Assembly (NCBI GenBank): GCA_021789595.1
Contig: JAJYJJ010000006.1
Location: forward strand, 75,747-139,746
Reading direction: 5' to 3'
Source: Nitrospirota bacterium
Lineage (GTDB): Bacteria > Nitrospirota > Thermodesulfovibrionia > UBA6902 > JAJYJJ01
Length of the DNA: 64,000 nucleotides
Shown: positions 1 to 8,550 of the stretch, in pieces
Layout: every line of letters begins with the position of its first letter
Numbering within the stretch: the first letter of the stretch is position 1
Notes under the pieces: generated by a model
Databases searched by the model: none
Seen by the model: only the letters and a program-made list of their open reading frames with translations
Told to the model about the DNA's origin: nothing
Program-made: the position numbers and the translations under genes

Positions 1-99
1 TGTAAGTGATGCGCCGAAGCTCGTTGCAAGCCTTATAGCCTCTTTTAACGCCTTTTCTGACTGCCTTGAACCATCATGGGCGACCAGTATCCTTTTCAT
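1..99 (-). CDS. Universal stress protein, N-terminal part (gene continues off window)
   Basis: Minus-strand translation from 99: MKRILVAHDGSRQSEKALKEAIRLATSFGASL, typical UspA N-terminus; start overlaps the lgt stop. Confidence 0.75.
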   Translation of the reverse strand, partial: MKRILVAHDGSRQSEKALKEAIRLATSFGASLT

Positions 100-887
100 C
101 CTTCTACCTCCTTTTTATCCTTTTTTTTATTCTCTATCCTGAGCATTAAGAACACGAAGACGGCAATTGGAAACACAATAGCGCTTATACCCTGTGATAC
201 AGAAATCCTGCCATATATAAAACCCCTTATATCATCGCCCCTGAAGAATTCAACAAGGAAGCGCAAGGGGGCATAGAGCATCACATAGAGCCAGAACAAT
301 TGCCCATCAAAGGACTTAGCCCTCCGTGTAATCATTAATACAATAAATATCGCAAATTCACCGATGGATTCATAGAGCTGGGTTGGATGCAGAGGAACCC
401 CTTTTGGCGCAAGGCACTCTGGATTTGAAAAGGTTACTGCCCAGGGGAGGTCTGTCGGTTTACCATAACAACATCCCGCTGCAAAGCATCCGAGCCTGCC
501 TATGGAATGTCCAATAGCTATTGCAGGTGCAAAGATATCAGCGGTCTTCCAGAGTGGGAGACTATGCCTTCTTATATAAAATATGGCCACTGGAATGGCC
601 AAAAGAAGTCCTCCGTAGAATACAAGCCCGCCCTCCCATAACTTCAATATCCCTATGGGATTCTTGAGATAGTATCTCCATTCTGTAATCACAAAAAGGA
701 GCCTTGAGCCGACAAGTGCAGCTATAAGGATAAAGAAACCTAGGTCTAATATCTGCTCCTTTCCTATGCCTTCTCTGCCAGCAGTCTTCATGGCAAGGCC
801 GAGTCCAAGAAAGAAACCAGTGGCTACAAGCACGCCATATGTATATATAGTAAGGGGGCCTATCCTGAAAAGGATTGGGTGCATCAA
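96..887 (-). CDS. lgt: Prolipoprotein diacylglyceryl transferase
   Basis: 263 aa, Lgt features including IGRLGCFAAGCCYGKPT and HPTQLYES motifs. Confidence 0.95.
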   Translation of the reverse strand: MMHPILFRIGPLTIYTYGVLVATGFFLGLGLAMKTAGREGIGKEQILDLGFFILIAALVGSRLLFVITEWRYYLKNPIGILKLWEGGLVFYGGLLLAIPVAIFYIRRHSLPLWKTADIFAPAIAIGHSIGRLGCFAAGCCYGKPTDLPWAVTFSNPECLAPKGVPLHPTQLYESIGEFAIFIVLMITRRAKSFDGQLFWLYVMLYAPLRFLVEFFRGDDIRGFIYGRISVSQGISAIVFPIAVFVFLMLRIENKKKDKKEVEG

Positions 888-1777
888 CTCCTCTTATTTA
901 TGAATCTCGCTGCATCCTTCAGGAGTTTATCTACAAGGGGATTGTTCGGATCGTCTCTCTTGGCCTCTTGAAGTTCCTCGATAGCCTCCTTAAAATGCAT
1001 ACTGGTAATAAGGACAGCGCTGAGGTCTATCCTTGCCTGTGTATTTTTCGGGTTTATCTCGATTGCCTTTCTCAGGGTCGTTATTGACCTGTCTGTCTGC
1101 CCTATCATGTTTAATGCCCAGCCGAGCTCCCTTAATGTCTCATCTGTCTCAGGGGCAAGGTTTATGACCTGTTCCCACTCTTTTATGGCAGATTCCCAGA
1201 GTAATTGCTTTGAGTATATAATGCCGAGCATGTGGTGGGCATTGAGGTGGTCGGGTTCTAACTCAAGGATAATCTTGAATGCATCTTCCGAGCTTCCCAT
1301 ATCGCCCCTCTCAAAGTATATCCTGCCTGCCATGTCGTATGCGTCTAAGAAATAGGGGTCAAGTTCTATGGCCTTTTCCAGGGAATCAATTGCCTTCTTG
1401 CTGTTACCAATTGCATGATAGGCCATTGCCATATTGAAGCAGAGCTCAGCAGATGTATCCCTGAGTTCCTCATTTATCTTGAGATAGACCTTGAGCGCCT
1501 CCTTTGGCTGGTTTTTTGCAAAAAGGAGATTGGCAAGTGCAAAATTACCCTGAAGGTCATTGGGATTAATCTCAAGGGCCTCATTGACTATCTTTATAGC
1601 ATCATCTATGAAACCCCTTCTATAATAGATCTCGGCAATCTCATAATAGGAAGGCAGGAATTCAGGAGCAATATCCTTTGTCTTTAAAAAGTAATGCAGG
1701 GCCTTTAACCAGTTTTTCTTAAGGTTTTCCCGTCCTCTCCTGTATAAAAATTCTGCCCTCTTTGCCATATTATGCAC
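884..1777 (-). CDS. Tetratricopeptide repeat protein
   Basis: 297 aa with repeated TPR units (AIDSLEKAIELDPYFLDAYDMAGRIYFERGD...). Confidence 0.9.
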   Translation of the reverse strand: MHNMAKRAEFLYRRGRENLKKNWLKALHYFLKTKDIAPEFLPSYYEIAEIYYRRGFIDDAIKIVNEALEINPNDLQGNFALANLLFAKNQPKEALKVYLKINEELRDTSAELCFNMAMAYHAIGNSKKAIDSLEKAIELDPYFLDAYDMAGRIYFERGDMGSSEDAFKIILELEPDHLNAHHMLGIIYSKQLLWESAIKEWEQVINLAPETDETLRELGWALNMIGQTDRSITTLRKAIEINPKNTQARIDLSAVLITSMHFKEAIEELQEAKRDDPNNPLVDKLLKDAARFINKRS

Positions 1778-2234
1778 CTGTATCTATAGCACATTCGTTT
1801 TTAGTGAATCCAAACCCTATGGCAAACAATAGCATACCGATAACCAGGCAGGAGTCTGCAACATTGAAGGCTGGCCAGTGCCATCTACCGATATGGAAGT
1901 CTATGAAGTCAACGACCTTACCGAGATAGAGCCTGTCTATGAGGTTGCCTATGGCCCCGCCGAGGATAAAGCAGAGCGCTACTGCCTTAATTCCACTGCT
2001 TTTAAAGAGGTAAACGGAGAGGAAGATGATGGCGAGGGAGGATATAACGATAAAAGGCAGGTTGCCGAGGTTAGAGAAGAGGCCAAAGGCAGCCCCTTTG
2101 TTCCTAATGCTTACAATCTGAAGAAATGGAAAAACCTCTATTGTTTCATATGGAGCCATGAATCGCTTTATGATGAGTTTTGTTGCCTGATCAAGGGCTA
2201 CAACCAATGGCACTATAAAAATAGCCTTTTTCAT
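1770..2234 (-). CDS. lspA: Signal peptidase II
   Basis: 154 aa, GAIGNLIDRLYLGKVVDFIDFHIG...FNVADSC motifs. Confidence 0.95.
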   Translation of the reverse strand: MKKAIFIVPLVVALDQATKLIIKRFMAPYETIEVFPFLQIVSIRNKGAAFGLFSNLGNLPFIVISSLAIIFLSVYLFKSSGIKAVALCFILGGAIGNLIDRLYLGKVVDFIDFHIGRWHWPAFNVADSCLVIGMLLFAIGFGFTKNECAIDTGA

Positions 2235-5119
2235 ACCCTGATTACCTCTATTACCTCATAACATTTCTTGCAGAGTCCTGGATGCTCCTTAAAACTCCCT
2301 ACCCCCTCACTCCAGTTCCAGCACCTCTCACATTTCTTACCTGAGGCATGCTCCACCAAGATACCAAGGCCTTCTATCTCCTCACTCTTATAAGCCAGCT
2401 CCGGGATTCTCCCGTCAGGGCTTAAAACTGCCTCTGATACAATGAACAGCGTTGCAAGATTTGCGATGTAAGGACTGAGGAGTCCCATATATTCATTCGA
2501 GATATAGAGCGTAACCTTTGCCTCAAGGGAATTGCCCAAGAACCTCTCCTGCCTCTTTATCTCAATGGCCTTATTTACCTCGTCCCTTATCTGTATCAGC
2601 CTCTTCCATCTCTCCTCAAGCTTATCGTCAAGGAATTCAGATTCTACCTCAGGGAATGATGAAAGGAATACACTTTCTGCAGGCGGCCTCTTCATATGCT
2701 GCCATACCTCCTCTGCCGTGAATGAGAGTATTGGTGCCATCATACCGGTAAGTGCAAGCAGTATCCTCCTCAGGACCCACTGCGCTGCCCTTCTTTCAGG
2801 AGAATCCACAGCATATGTGTAGAGTCTGTCCTTCAGGACATCTAAATAAAATGAACTCATATCTGTCACACAGAAGTTATAGATGCAGTGGAATATCTCG
2901 TGAAATTCATAAGATGCAGATTCATACGACCCCCTAATCCTCTTTATCAGGTTCTGCAGCCTGCTCATGGCAAACCTGTCTATCTCAAGCAGGTCGTCTT
3001 TACTGAATCGGCTTTCAGGGTCAAGACCCTCTATGTTTGCAAGGAGGAAACGGCATGTATTTCTTATCTTCCTGTATGCCTCTACAAGGCGGTCTATAAT
3101 CTCACTTGATATCCTTATGTCATCCTTGTAATCCGCTGCTGATGCCCACAGTCTCAATATCTCTGCGCCGTGCTTTGCTATGACCTCATCTGGAGCTATG
3201 ACATTTCCAAGGGATTTGGACATCTTTCTTCCCTGACCGTCAACAACAAAGCCGTGTGTCAGGACTGTCTTATAAGGTGCCCTGGCCTTTGTGCCAACAG
3301 ATGTAAGAAGGGAGCTTTGAAACCATCCCCTGTGCTGGTCGCTGCCTTCAAGATACATATCGGACTGTTTCTCAGGCTGACCCTTCAACAGCCTTTCATC
3401 ATCCTCCATTACTGCTGCATGGCTTACACCTGAATCAAACCACACATCAAGTATATCTGTCTCCTTTGAGAATTCATCACCACCGCATCTCTGGCATCTG
3501 TATCCATCAGGCAGAATCTCCTTGTCAGTCTTTTCAAACCAGACATCTGCGCCTGCCTTTTCAACCTCTGAGACTATCTTGTCCATAACCTTTTCATCCA
3601 TTACAAACTCTTTGCATTTCTTGCACCTGAACAATGTTATTGGTACACCCCACGACCTCTGCCTTGATATGCACCAGTCAGGCCTGTGCTCGACCATACC
3701 ATAAATCCTGTCTCTACCCCATCTGGGGACCCAGTTGACCTTTTCTATCTCGGCAAGGCTCCTCTGCCTCAGAGCATTCTTCTCAACAGAGATGAACCAC
3801 TGCTCAGTTGCCCTGAAGATAACAGGGTTTTTGCACCTCCAGCAATGGGGATATGAATGGGTTATCTTCTCAGACCTCAGGAGGGCACCCTTATCTTTTA
3901 GTATATCAATAATCCTTTGATTTGCCTTAAACACATGCTCGCCTGAAAGCTCCTTAACATCATCTGTAAACCTTCCCCTGTCATCAACAGGTGCATAGAT
4001 GTCAAGGCCATACCTTAGCCCTATCTCATAATCCTCCTCGCCATGACCAGGCGCGGTATGGACTACCCCTGTGCCATCTTCCATAGTCACATGCTCTCCA
4101 GTTATGACCTTTGATTCTCTATCAATAAATGGATGTTGGCATATTATCCCTTCAAGCTCTTTACCATTGAGGGCTGCAACTGCCTTATATTCATTTTCGT
4201 CAGGCTCTTGTTTGTAGAGACTATTTTTAAAGCCAAACCTCTCCATGCATCCTTCCATAAGTTGGGCTGCAATTATATAGACCTCAAACCTTTCATTGCC
4301 AACATTAGCCTTTATCAGGCGATATTGATTCTCAGGATGGACAGTGAGCGCCTGGTTTGCTACAAGTGTCCACGGGGTGGTTGTCCATGCAACAAAACAG
4401 TGCTCAATGCGGGGGTATTCACTAAACCTGCCTTTTAGATCCCCCGGAATATCTTTTATCTTAAACTTGACAAATATGGATGGCGACTCTTTTTCATAGT
4501 ATTCAACCTCTGCCTCTGCAAGCGCAGTAACGCATGACGGACACCAGTGCACAGGCTTTTTGCCCTTATATACATAACCTGATTTAACAAATCTGCCGAA
4601 TTCCCTTACTATAGATGCCTCATAAGGGAAAGACATTGTCAGATACGGCCTCATCCAGTCGCCAAACACACCAAGCCTCATAAACTCAGCCCTCTGGATG
4701 TCAACAAACCTCAATGCATATTCCCTGCAGAGCCTCCTCTTTTCGATAACAGTTACGCTGTCCTTTTTTGAACCGAGGTTTTTATCCACCTGGTGTTCTA
4801 TTGGAAGGCCGTGGCAGTCCCATCCTGGGACATATGGCGCATAGTAGCCATTCATGGATTTATATTTGATAATTATGTCCTTCAATATCTTATTGAGTGC
4901 GTGGCCGATGTGGATATGGCCGTTGGCATAGGGAGGGCCGTCATGGAGCATATAGGTCTTTGCCCTGCTTCTTTCCTGAAGCCTTTTATAGATGTCCTTT
5001 TCTTTCCAGAACCTTAGTACCTCAGGCTCTCTCTGGTTCAGGTTTGCCTTCATGGGGAAGGCAGTCTTTGGAAGATTCAGGGTATCCTTGTAGTCGTCTT
5101 TCATGTGTAAAAGTAACAT
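2231..5119 (-). CDS. ileS: Isoleucyl-tRNA synthetase
   Basis: 962 aa; DGPPYANGHIHIGHALNK (HIGH) and KMSKSLGN (KMSKS) motifs, C-terminal Zn-binding CERCWNW. Confidence 0.97.
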   Translation of the reverse strand: MLLLHMKDDYKDTLNLPKTAFPMKANLNQREPEVLRFWKEKDIYKRLQERSRAKTYMLHDGPPYANGHIHIGHALNKILKDIIIKYKSMNGYYAPYVPGWDCHGLPIEHQVDKNLGSKKDSVTVIEKRRLCREYALRFVDIQRAEFMRLGVFGDWMRPYLTMSFPYEASIVREFGRFVKSGYVYKGKKPVHWCPSCVTALAEAEVEYYEKESPSIFVKFKIKDIPGDLKGRFSEYPRIEHCFVAWTTTPWTLVANQALTVHPENQYRLIKANVGNERFEVYIIAAQLMEGCMERFGFKNSLYKQEPDENEYKAVAALNGKELEGIICQHPFIDRESKVITGEHVTMEDGTGVVHTAPGHGEEDYEIGLRYGLDIYAPVDDRGRFTDDVKELSGEHVFKANQRIIDILKDKGALLRSEKITHSYPHCWRCKNPVIFRATEQWFISVEKNALRQRSLAEIEKVNWVPRWGRDRIYGMVEHRPDWCISRQRSWGVPITLFRCKKCKEFVMDEKVMDKIVSEVEKAGADVWFEKTDKEILPDGYRCQRCGGDEFSKETDILDVWFDSGVSHAAVMEDDERLLKGQPEKQSDMYLEGSDQHRGWFQSSLLTSVGTKARAPYKTVLTHGFVVDGQGRKMSKSLGNVIAPDEVIAKHGAEILRLWASAADYKDDIRISSEIIDRLVEAYRKIRNTCRFLLANIEGLDPESRFSKDDLLEIDRFAMSRLQNLIKRIRGSYESASYEFHEIFHCIYNFCVTDMSSFYLDVLKDRLYTYAVDSPERRAAQWVLRRILLALTGMMAPILSFTAEEVWQHMKRPPAESVFLSSFPEVESEFLDDKLEERWKRLIQIRDEVNKAIEIKRQERFLGNSLEAKVTLYISNEYMGLLSPYIANLATLFIVSEAVLSPDGRIPELAYKSEEIEGLGILVEHASGKKCERCWNWSEGVGSFKEHPGLCKKCYEVIEVIRV

Positions 5120-5250
5120 CTATGCTGCTTTCATGTCAAGGCATAGGGATTACCCAAATATAGACGCAGGACAGGGAGTTTCAGGATTTTTATAATAGCT
5201 GTCACTATACCTGTATTGTCAAATGCATTGGCTATGGGGTATCATAAAAT

Positions 5251-5865
5251 ATGATTGCAATTGTTGATTATGGCATGGGAAATCTGAGGAGCGTGGAAAA
5301 GGGCTTTCTCAGGGTCGGGGTAAATAGCGTTGTTACAAGTAGCCAGGAGATAATCAATACTGCAAAGGCTGTGGTGCTGCCAGGGGTTGGCGCCTTCAAA
5401 GACTGCATGAAAAACCTCACAGACCTTGCTCTGACAGAGGCAATAGTACGCTCGATTGAAAAGGGGAAACCCTTTCTCGGCATCTGCCTTGGCCTTCAGC
5501 TTCTCTTCAGCGAATCGGAGGAGTTCGGCAGGTGCAAAGGCCTTGATGTGTTTCGCGGCGGTGTTGTCAGATTTCAAGAGGACGGATTAAAGATCCCGCA
5601 CATGGGCTGGAACAGCATACAGATTGTGAAAGACAATCCCCTGCTCAAAGACATACCGGATAACGCTTATTTCTATTTTGTGCATTCCTATTATGTATTG
5701 CCAGATGACAGGGATATAATATCTACTGTAACAGACTATGGTTCAGCATTCACATCCATGGTCTGGAAAGACAATGTATTTGCAACACAATTCCACCCCG
5801 AAAAGAGCCAGGAGCTTGGCCTAAAACTCCTCAGGAACTTTGGGGTTTTCGCAGGGGTTATATAG
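5251..5865 (+). CDS. hisH: Imidazole glycerol phosphate synthase glutaminase subunit HisH
   Basis: 204 aa; DYGMGNLRSVEKG, PGVGAF, GICLGLQLLF, FHPEKSQELG (class I glutaminase triad). Confidence 0.95.
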   Translation: MIAIVDYGMGNLRSVEKGFLRVGVNSVVTSSQEIINTAKAVVLPGVGAFKDCMKNLTDLALTEAIVRSIEKGKPFLGICLGLQLLFSESEEFGRCKGLDVFRGGVVRFQEDGLKIPHMGWNSIQIVKDNPLLKDIPDNAYFYFVHSYYVLPDDRDIISTVTDYGSAFTSMVWKDNVFATQFHPEKSQELGLKLLRNFGVFAGVI

Positions 5866-5880
5866 CAGCTTACCTTTGGG

Positions 5881-6093
5881 TTATTTCCCTGCCCAAATTT
5901 TGTGATTTTTTGGATCTGGGATTCCAAGTTGTCTACAAATCTTAATTGCCAATAGGTCGGCAATCTCATTGTGTCTCGGAACAGTAGTAGATTTCTCAAT
6001 ATTGGCAAGATTTATATAACGGCTGTGTTTAGCTCCTTCTCTCAAAAGAACACAACCATGGCGTTCTAAATGCCTGATTAGTTCTTTCCCAAT
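5881..6093 (-). CDS. hicA: HicA-family toxin (YcfA-like); apparent ATT start
   Basis: Not in the ORF track. Minus-frame translation GKELIRHLERHGCVLLREGAKHSRYINLANIEKSTTVPRHNEIADLLAIKICRQLGIPDPKNHKIWAGK*, HicA-like; overlaps the 3' end of hicB. Confidence 0.75.
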   Translation of the reverse strand: MGKELIRHLERHGCVLLREGAKHSRYINLANIEKSTTVPRHNEIADLLAIKICRQLGIPDPKNHKIWAGK

Positions 6094-6299
6094 ACCTCAA
6101 TTTCTTCTAACAGAATTTCTTTTTTGGGCAGCTTAGAAATGTCAACAGGCTGCTGCATTTCTCTTATAGCATCAATAAGATTTTCTTTTGCCTCTTCAAG
6201 AGTTTTACCTTGTGTCATAGCGCCTGGGACATCATCCGTCCATGCCACCCACCACTTCCCATCTTTTACAAAAGTAGCCTTTATTTTCATTCTGCTCAC
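6078..6299 (-). CDS. hicB: HicB-family antitoxin
   Basis: 73 aa, FVKDGKWWVAWTDDVPGAMTQGKTLEEAKENLIDAI typical HicB fold. Confidence 0.85.
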   Translation of the reverse strand: MSRMKIKATFVKDGKWWVAWTDDVPGAMTQGKTLEEAKENLIDAIREMQQPVDISKLPKKEILLEEIEVLGKN

Positions 6300-6835
6300 C
6301 TCCTATTTAAAGATATTTTACCCTTTCCCTTCCGCAATCTCAATCTCCCGCCCTCTGCTGATGGATAATGTGCCCTGCCCCTTTTCTTTTTCTCCTTTTG
6401 AACGTCGGTAACGTTTTCGGTAAAGCCCATTCGCTGGGCAAACTCGGCATTTGCCTTTTTCCATTTGCCAAACCAACGTGTAAGGCCGAGAAATTCTATA
6501 TATCGCGATGCTATCTTGGAACTGATATTTCTTATGCTCACGTTTTCGATATAGTCGAGCTGGTATTTCGGGACTTTAAGGGAAGCTGCCGCTTCCTTCA
6601 GGGTCATGCCTCTTGCTGTGCGGGCCCCCGCAAGGCGAGCAGCAACCGGCTGAAAACGGAGAGTATCTTCAAGGCTGATGGCGTACTTATCGGACAGCGC
6701 GGCAAATGTCGGTCCCATGAATTTCCGCATATGTCCGGCAAATGCCTTGATCTCATCATCTGTAAGAATCCGTCTGCGAAATGGCTGATGTTTCTTTGTC
6801 AAAGGCATCTTCTTATGTCTGTTTTCCTTGGTCAT
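6296..6835 (-). CDS. Helix-turn-helix (XRE-like) protein with repeat-derived C-terminal tail
   Basis: 179 aa; HTH segment ARTARGMTLKEAAASLKVPKYQLDYIEN; tail RGRAHYPSAEGGRLRLRKGKG is encoded by intergenic-type repeat copy A. Confidence 0.65.
   Translation of the reverse strand: MTKENRHKKMPLTKKHQPFRRRILTDDEIKAFAGHMRKFMGPTFAALSDKYAISLEDTLRFQPVAARLAGARTARGMTLKEAAASLKVPKYQLDYIENVSIRNISSKIASRYIEFLGLTRWFGKWKKANAEFAQRMGFTENVTDVQKEKKKRGRAHYPSAEGGRLRLRKGKGKISLNRR
6335..6388 (-). repeat. Island repeat copy A
   Basis: + strand CAATCTCAATCTCCCGCCCTCTGCTGATGGATAATGTGCCCTGCCCC; 24/25 identity with copy D over the first 25 nt. Confidence 0.75.
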
Positions 6836-6844
6836 TCTCCCTTT

Positions 6845-6894
6845 CTCTCATCTCCTGCCCTCTGCACTTCAGATAATGCGCCTGTGCTTTTTCT
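6845..6894 (-). repeat. Island repeat copy B
   Basis: + strand TCTCATCTCCTGCCCTCTGCACTTCAGATAATGCGCCTGTGCTTTTTCTC; 14 nt from the DUF3024 stop. Confidence 0.75.
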
Positions 6895-6908
6895 CTCGCT
6901 GTTCATTT

Positions 6909-7256
6909 TTATCCCCAGAAGATTCCCGTAGGATCGCGGTCAATTTCAGCCAATATTTGATCGATATTTTTTGTCGGCAATAGACCATCGTATTTGTGCC
7001 ATCGGTTATTGCGATCAGCGCAATAGAGAGTCCATTCTCCTGTCGTTTCATTGTATCTTATCTGGGCAATAGGCATTGAAGTCCATTCTTTTATGTCCTT
7101 GTGCCACGGCGCCCTATTTTCAAAGATGGTAACGCTGTTGCCCCTTATTTTATATGACAGGTTCACCTTATCAAGCACATGCGCCGGGACTCTCCTCTTG
7201 CAGAAGTCGCCAACTTTCTTTTCAATAAATGTTTTTACTAAAACCGGAAGCGGCAT
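6909..7256 (-). CDS. DUF3024 family protein
   Basis: 115 aa, KIRGNSVTIFENRAPWHKDIKEWTSMPIAQIRYNETTGEWTLYCADRNNRWHKYD...DRDPTGIFWG, characteristic of DUF3024. Confidence 0.8.
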   Translation of the reverse strand: MPLPVLVKTFIEKKVGDFCKRRVPAHVLDKVNLSYKIRGNSVTIFENRAPWHKDIKEWTSMPIAQIRYNETTGEWTLYCADRNNRWHKYDGLLPTKNIDQILAEIDRDPTGIFWG

Positions 7257-7353
7257 ATAAACCCCCTAAGTTTTTTAATGCTCTCACTCTCCTTGCCTAT
7301 CTTTTTTTCTTCCACTTCTGCGCTAAGGCACTACTGTGCTGTGGAACTTTGTT

Positions 7354-7400
7354 GAATCTCCTGCCCTCTGGACGCAGATGATGGGGCCGTGCCGCTCTTT
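7354..7400 (-). repeat. Island repeat copy C
   Basis: + strand GAATCTCCTGCCCTCTGGACGCAGATGATGGGGCCGTGCCGCTCTTT; immediately follows the MazF-like stop codon. Confidence 0.65.
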
Positions 7401-7401
7401 G

Positions 7402-7752
7402 TTATGCAATGAGCTTAAGAAAAAAGTCCTTTATTTTGGAAAGAATGTCAGGTTGTACCCTGCCAAATGTTTTAAGGGCAATTGATTTATTCAAAGTGTA
7501 AACTTTATCAGCCCTTATCATGTTCGTAACTTTTAAAGTACCTTCCTCCATGTCATCGCCTGTAAGCATAATGGTAAAGTCACGAGATTCAACATTCGAG
7601 GTAAGGGCAGCAACTACAATGTCTTCATGAGTTTCATTGTAATTATCACTGGAGATTATAACAGCAGGACGTTTTTTCTGGGAAGTTAAATCTGTAAAAG
7701 GTATGGGGATAAGAATAATATCGCGCTGTTTAAGCATTATTCCAGATTGCAT
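7402..7752 (-). CDS. PemK/MazF-type toxin
   Basis: 116 aa, KQRDIILIPIPFTDLTSQKKRPAVIISSDNYNETHEDIVVAALTSN... Confidence 0.85.
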   Translation of the reverse strand: MQSGIMLKQRDIILIPIPFTDLTSQKKRPAVIISSDNYNETHEDIVVAALTSNVESRDFTIMLTGDDMEEGTLKVTNMIRADKVYTLNKSIALKTFGRVQPDILSKIKDFFLKLIA

Positions 7753-7927
7753 CGTCTATCGGATTATCCCAGAATTTAAGACTGCTTTCTGCTGCCTGCA
7801 TCATTTCAAGAGATTCTTCTTCAGGCAAAATTATCACTTCAACCCTTGAGCCTTTCGGCAGAGGGACAACAGGTAATTTAATCGTGCCGTTTTCTTGCAC
7901 TACAGAATGATATTTTAATGCGTTCAT
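7730..7927 (-). CDS. Antitoxin partner of the PemK/MazF-type toxin
   Basis: 65 aa, overlaps toxin start; AbrB-like N-terminus (YHSVVQENGTIKLPVVPLPKGSRVEVIILPEE). Confidence 0.7.
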   Translation of the reverse strand: MNALKYHSVVQENGTIKLPVVPLPKGSRVEVIILPEEESLEMMQAAESSLKFWDNPIDDAIWNNA

Positions 7928-8004
7928 GCCTTGCCTCCTCTTTTGGCTTATTTTACCATAGAGAGCAGTTATTTAATCCACCCCTCCACTCTATGAGTCG
8001 TAGA

Positions 8005-8053
8005 CAATCTCAATCTCCCACCCTCTGCCCGACGGATAATATGCCTATTTTCC
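8005..8053 (-). repeat. Island repeat copy D
   Basis: + strand CAATCTCAATCTCCCACCCTCTGCCCGACGGATAATATGCCTATTTTCC; 11 nt from the stop of the PIN-like gene. Confidence 0.75.
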
Positions 8054-8064
8054 ATAGAGCATTT

Positions 8065-8544
8065 TTAATATTTAATTCCTATCTCTTTAAAAAAATCTAT
8101 TAACTCAAGGCATTTTAATCCAAACATGGAAGATATTACTGGAATTCTATTTTGTGTATTTTTCTCATCCGCAACGATGATTGCTTCCTCACAAATGCCA
8201 AGAGCTATCACCCACGGATCAGCCCACTTTGGTTTATTAATTTCATTTTCCCAATAGCTTTTATCATACCGATTTTTAACTTCCTGAAGTTTTTGGATTT
8301 GACATTTATCTACATCCTTGAACATCACCTTGTTACTTTTACACCAATCATAAGTTTTATCCTTTCCAGCTTCAATTTCTCCATAGACTTCTAAGGGTGC
8401 TATTAACTCTCCATTTTTTATCATACTTTCTAAATTGCTCCAAATTGTGGGGAATACGTCTCTCCGGAAAGGCTTGAGATTTATTAAGGAGCTTGTATCA
8501 ATGCAATATACTGTTTTCGGGAATAATTCTGGCACTCGGGGCAT
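8065..8544 (-). CDS. DUF4411 family PIN-like protein
   Basis: 159 aa, YCIDTSSLINLKPF... acidic PIN-type N-terminus, WADPWVIALG and IVADEKN motifs. Confidence 0.75.
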   Translation of the reverse strand: MPRVPELFPKTVYCIDTSSLINLKPFRRDVFPTIWSNLESMIKNGELIAPLEVYGEIEAGKDKTYDWCKSNKVMFKDVDKCQIQKLQEVKNRYDKSYWENEINKPKWADPWVIALGICEEAIIVADEKNTQNRIPVISSMFGLKCLELIDFFKEIGIKY

Positions 8545-8550
8545 TAGAAA

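Noticed and set aside
2231-5119. Many 60-130 aa plus-strand ORFs opposite ileS
   Set aside because: Antisense shadow frames with no recognisable domains; the ileS frame explains the sequence.
5736-6008. ORF of 90 aa on the minus strand
   Set aside because: Wrong frame over the HicA coding region and the 3' end of hisH; the HicA frame is the convincing one.
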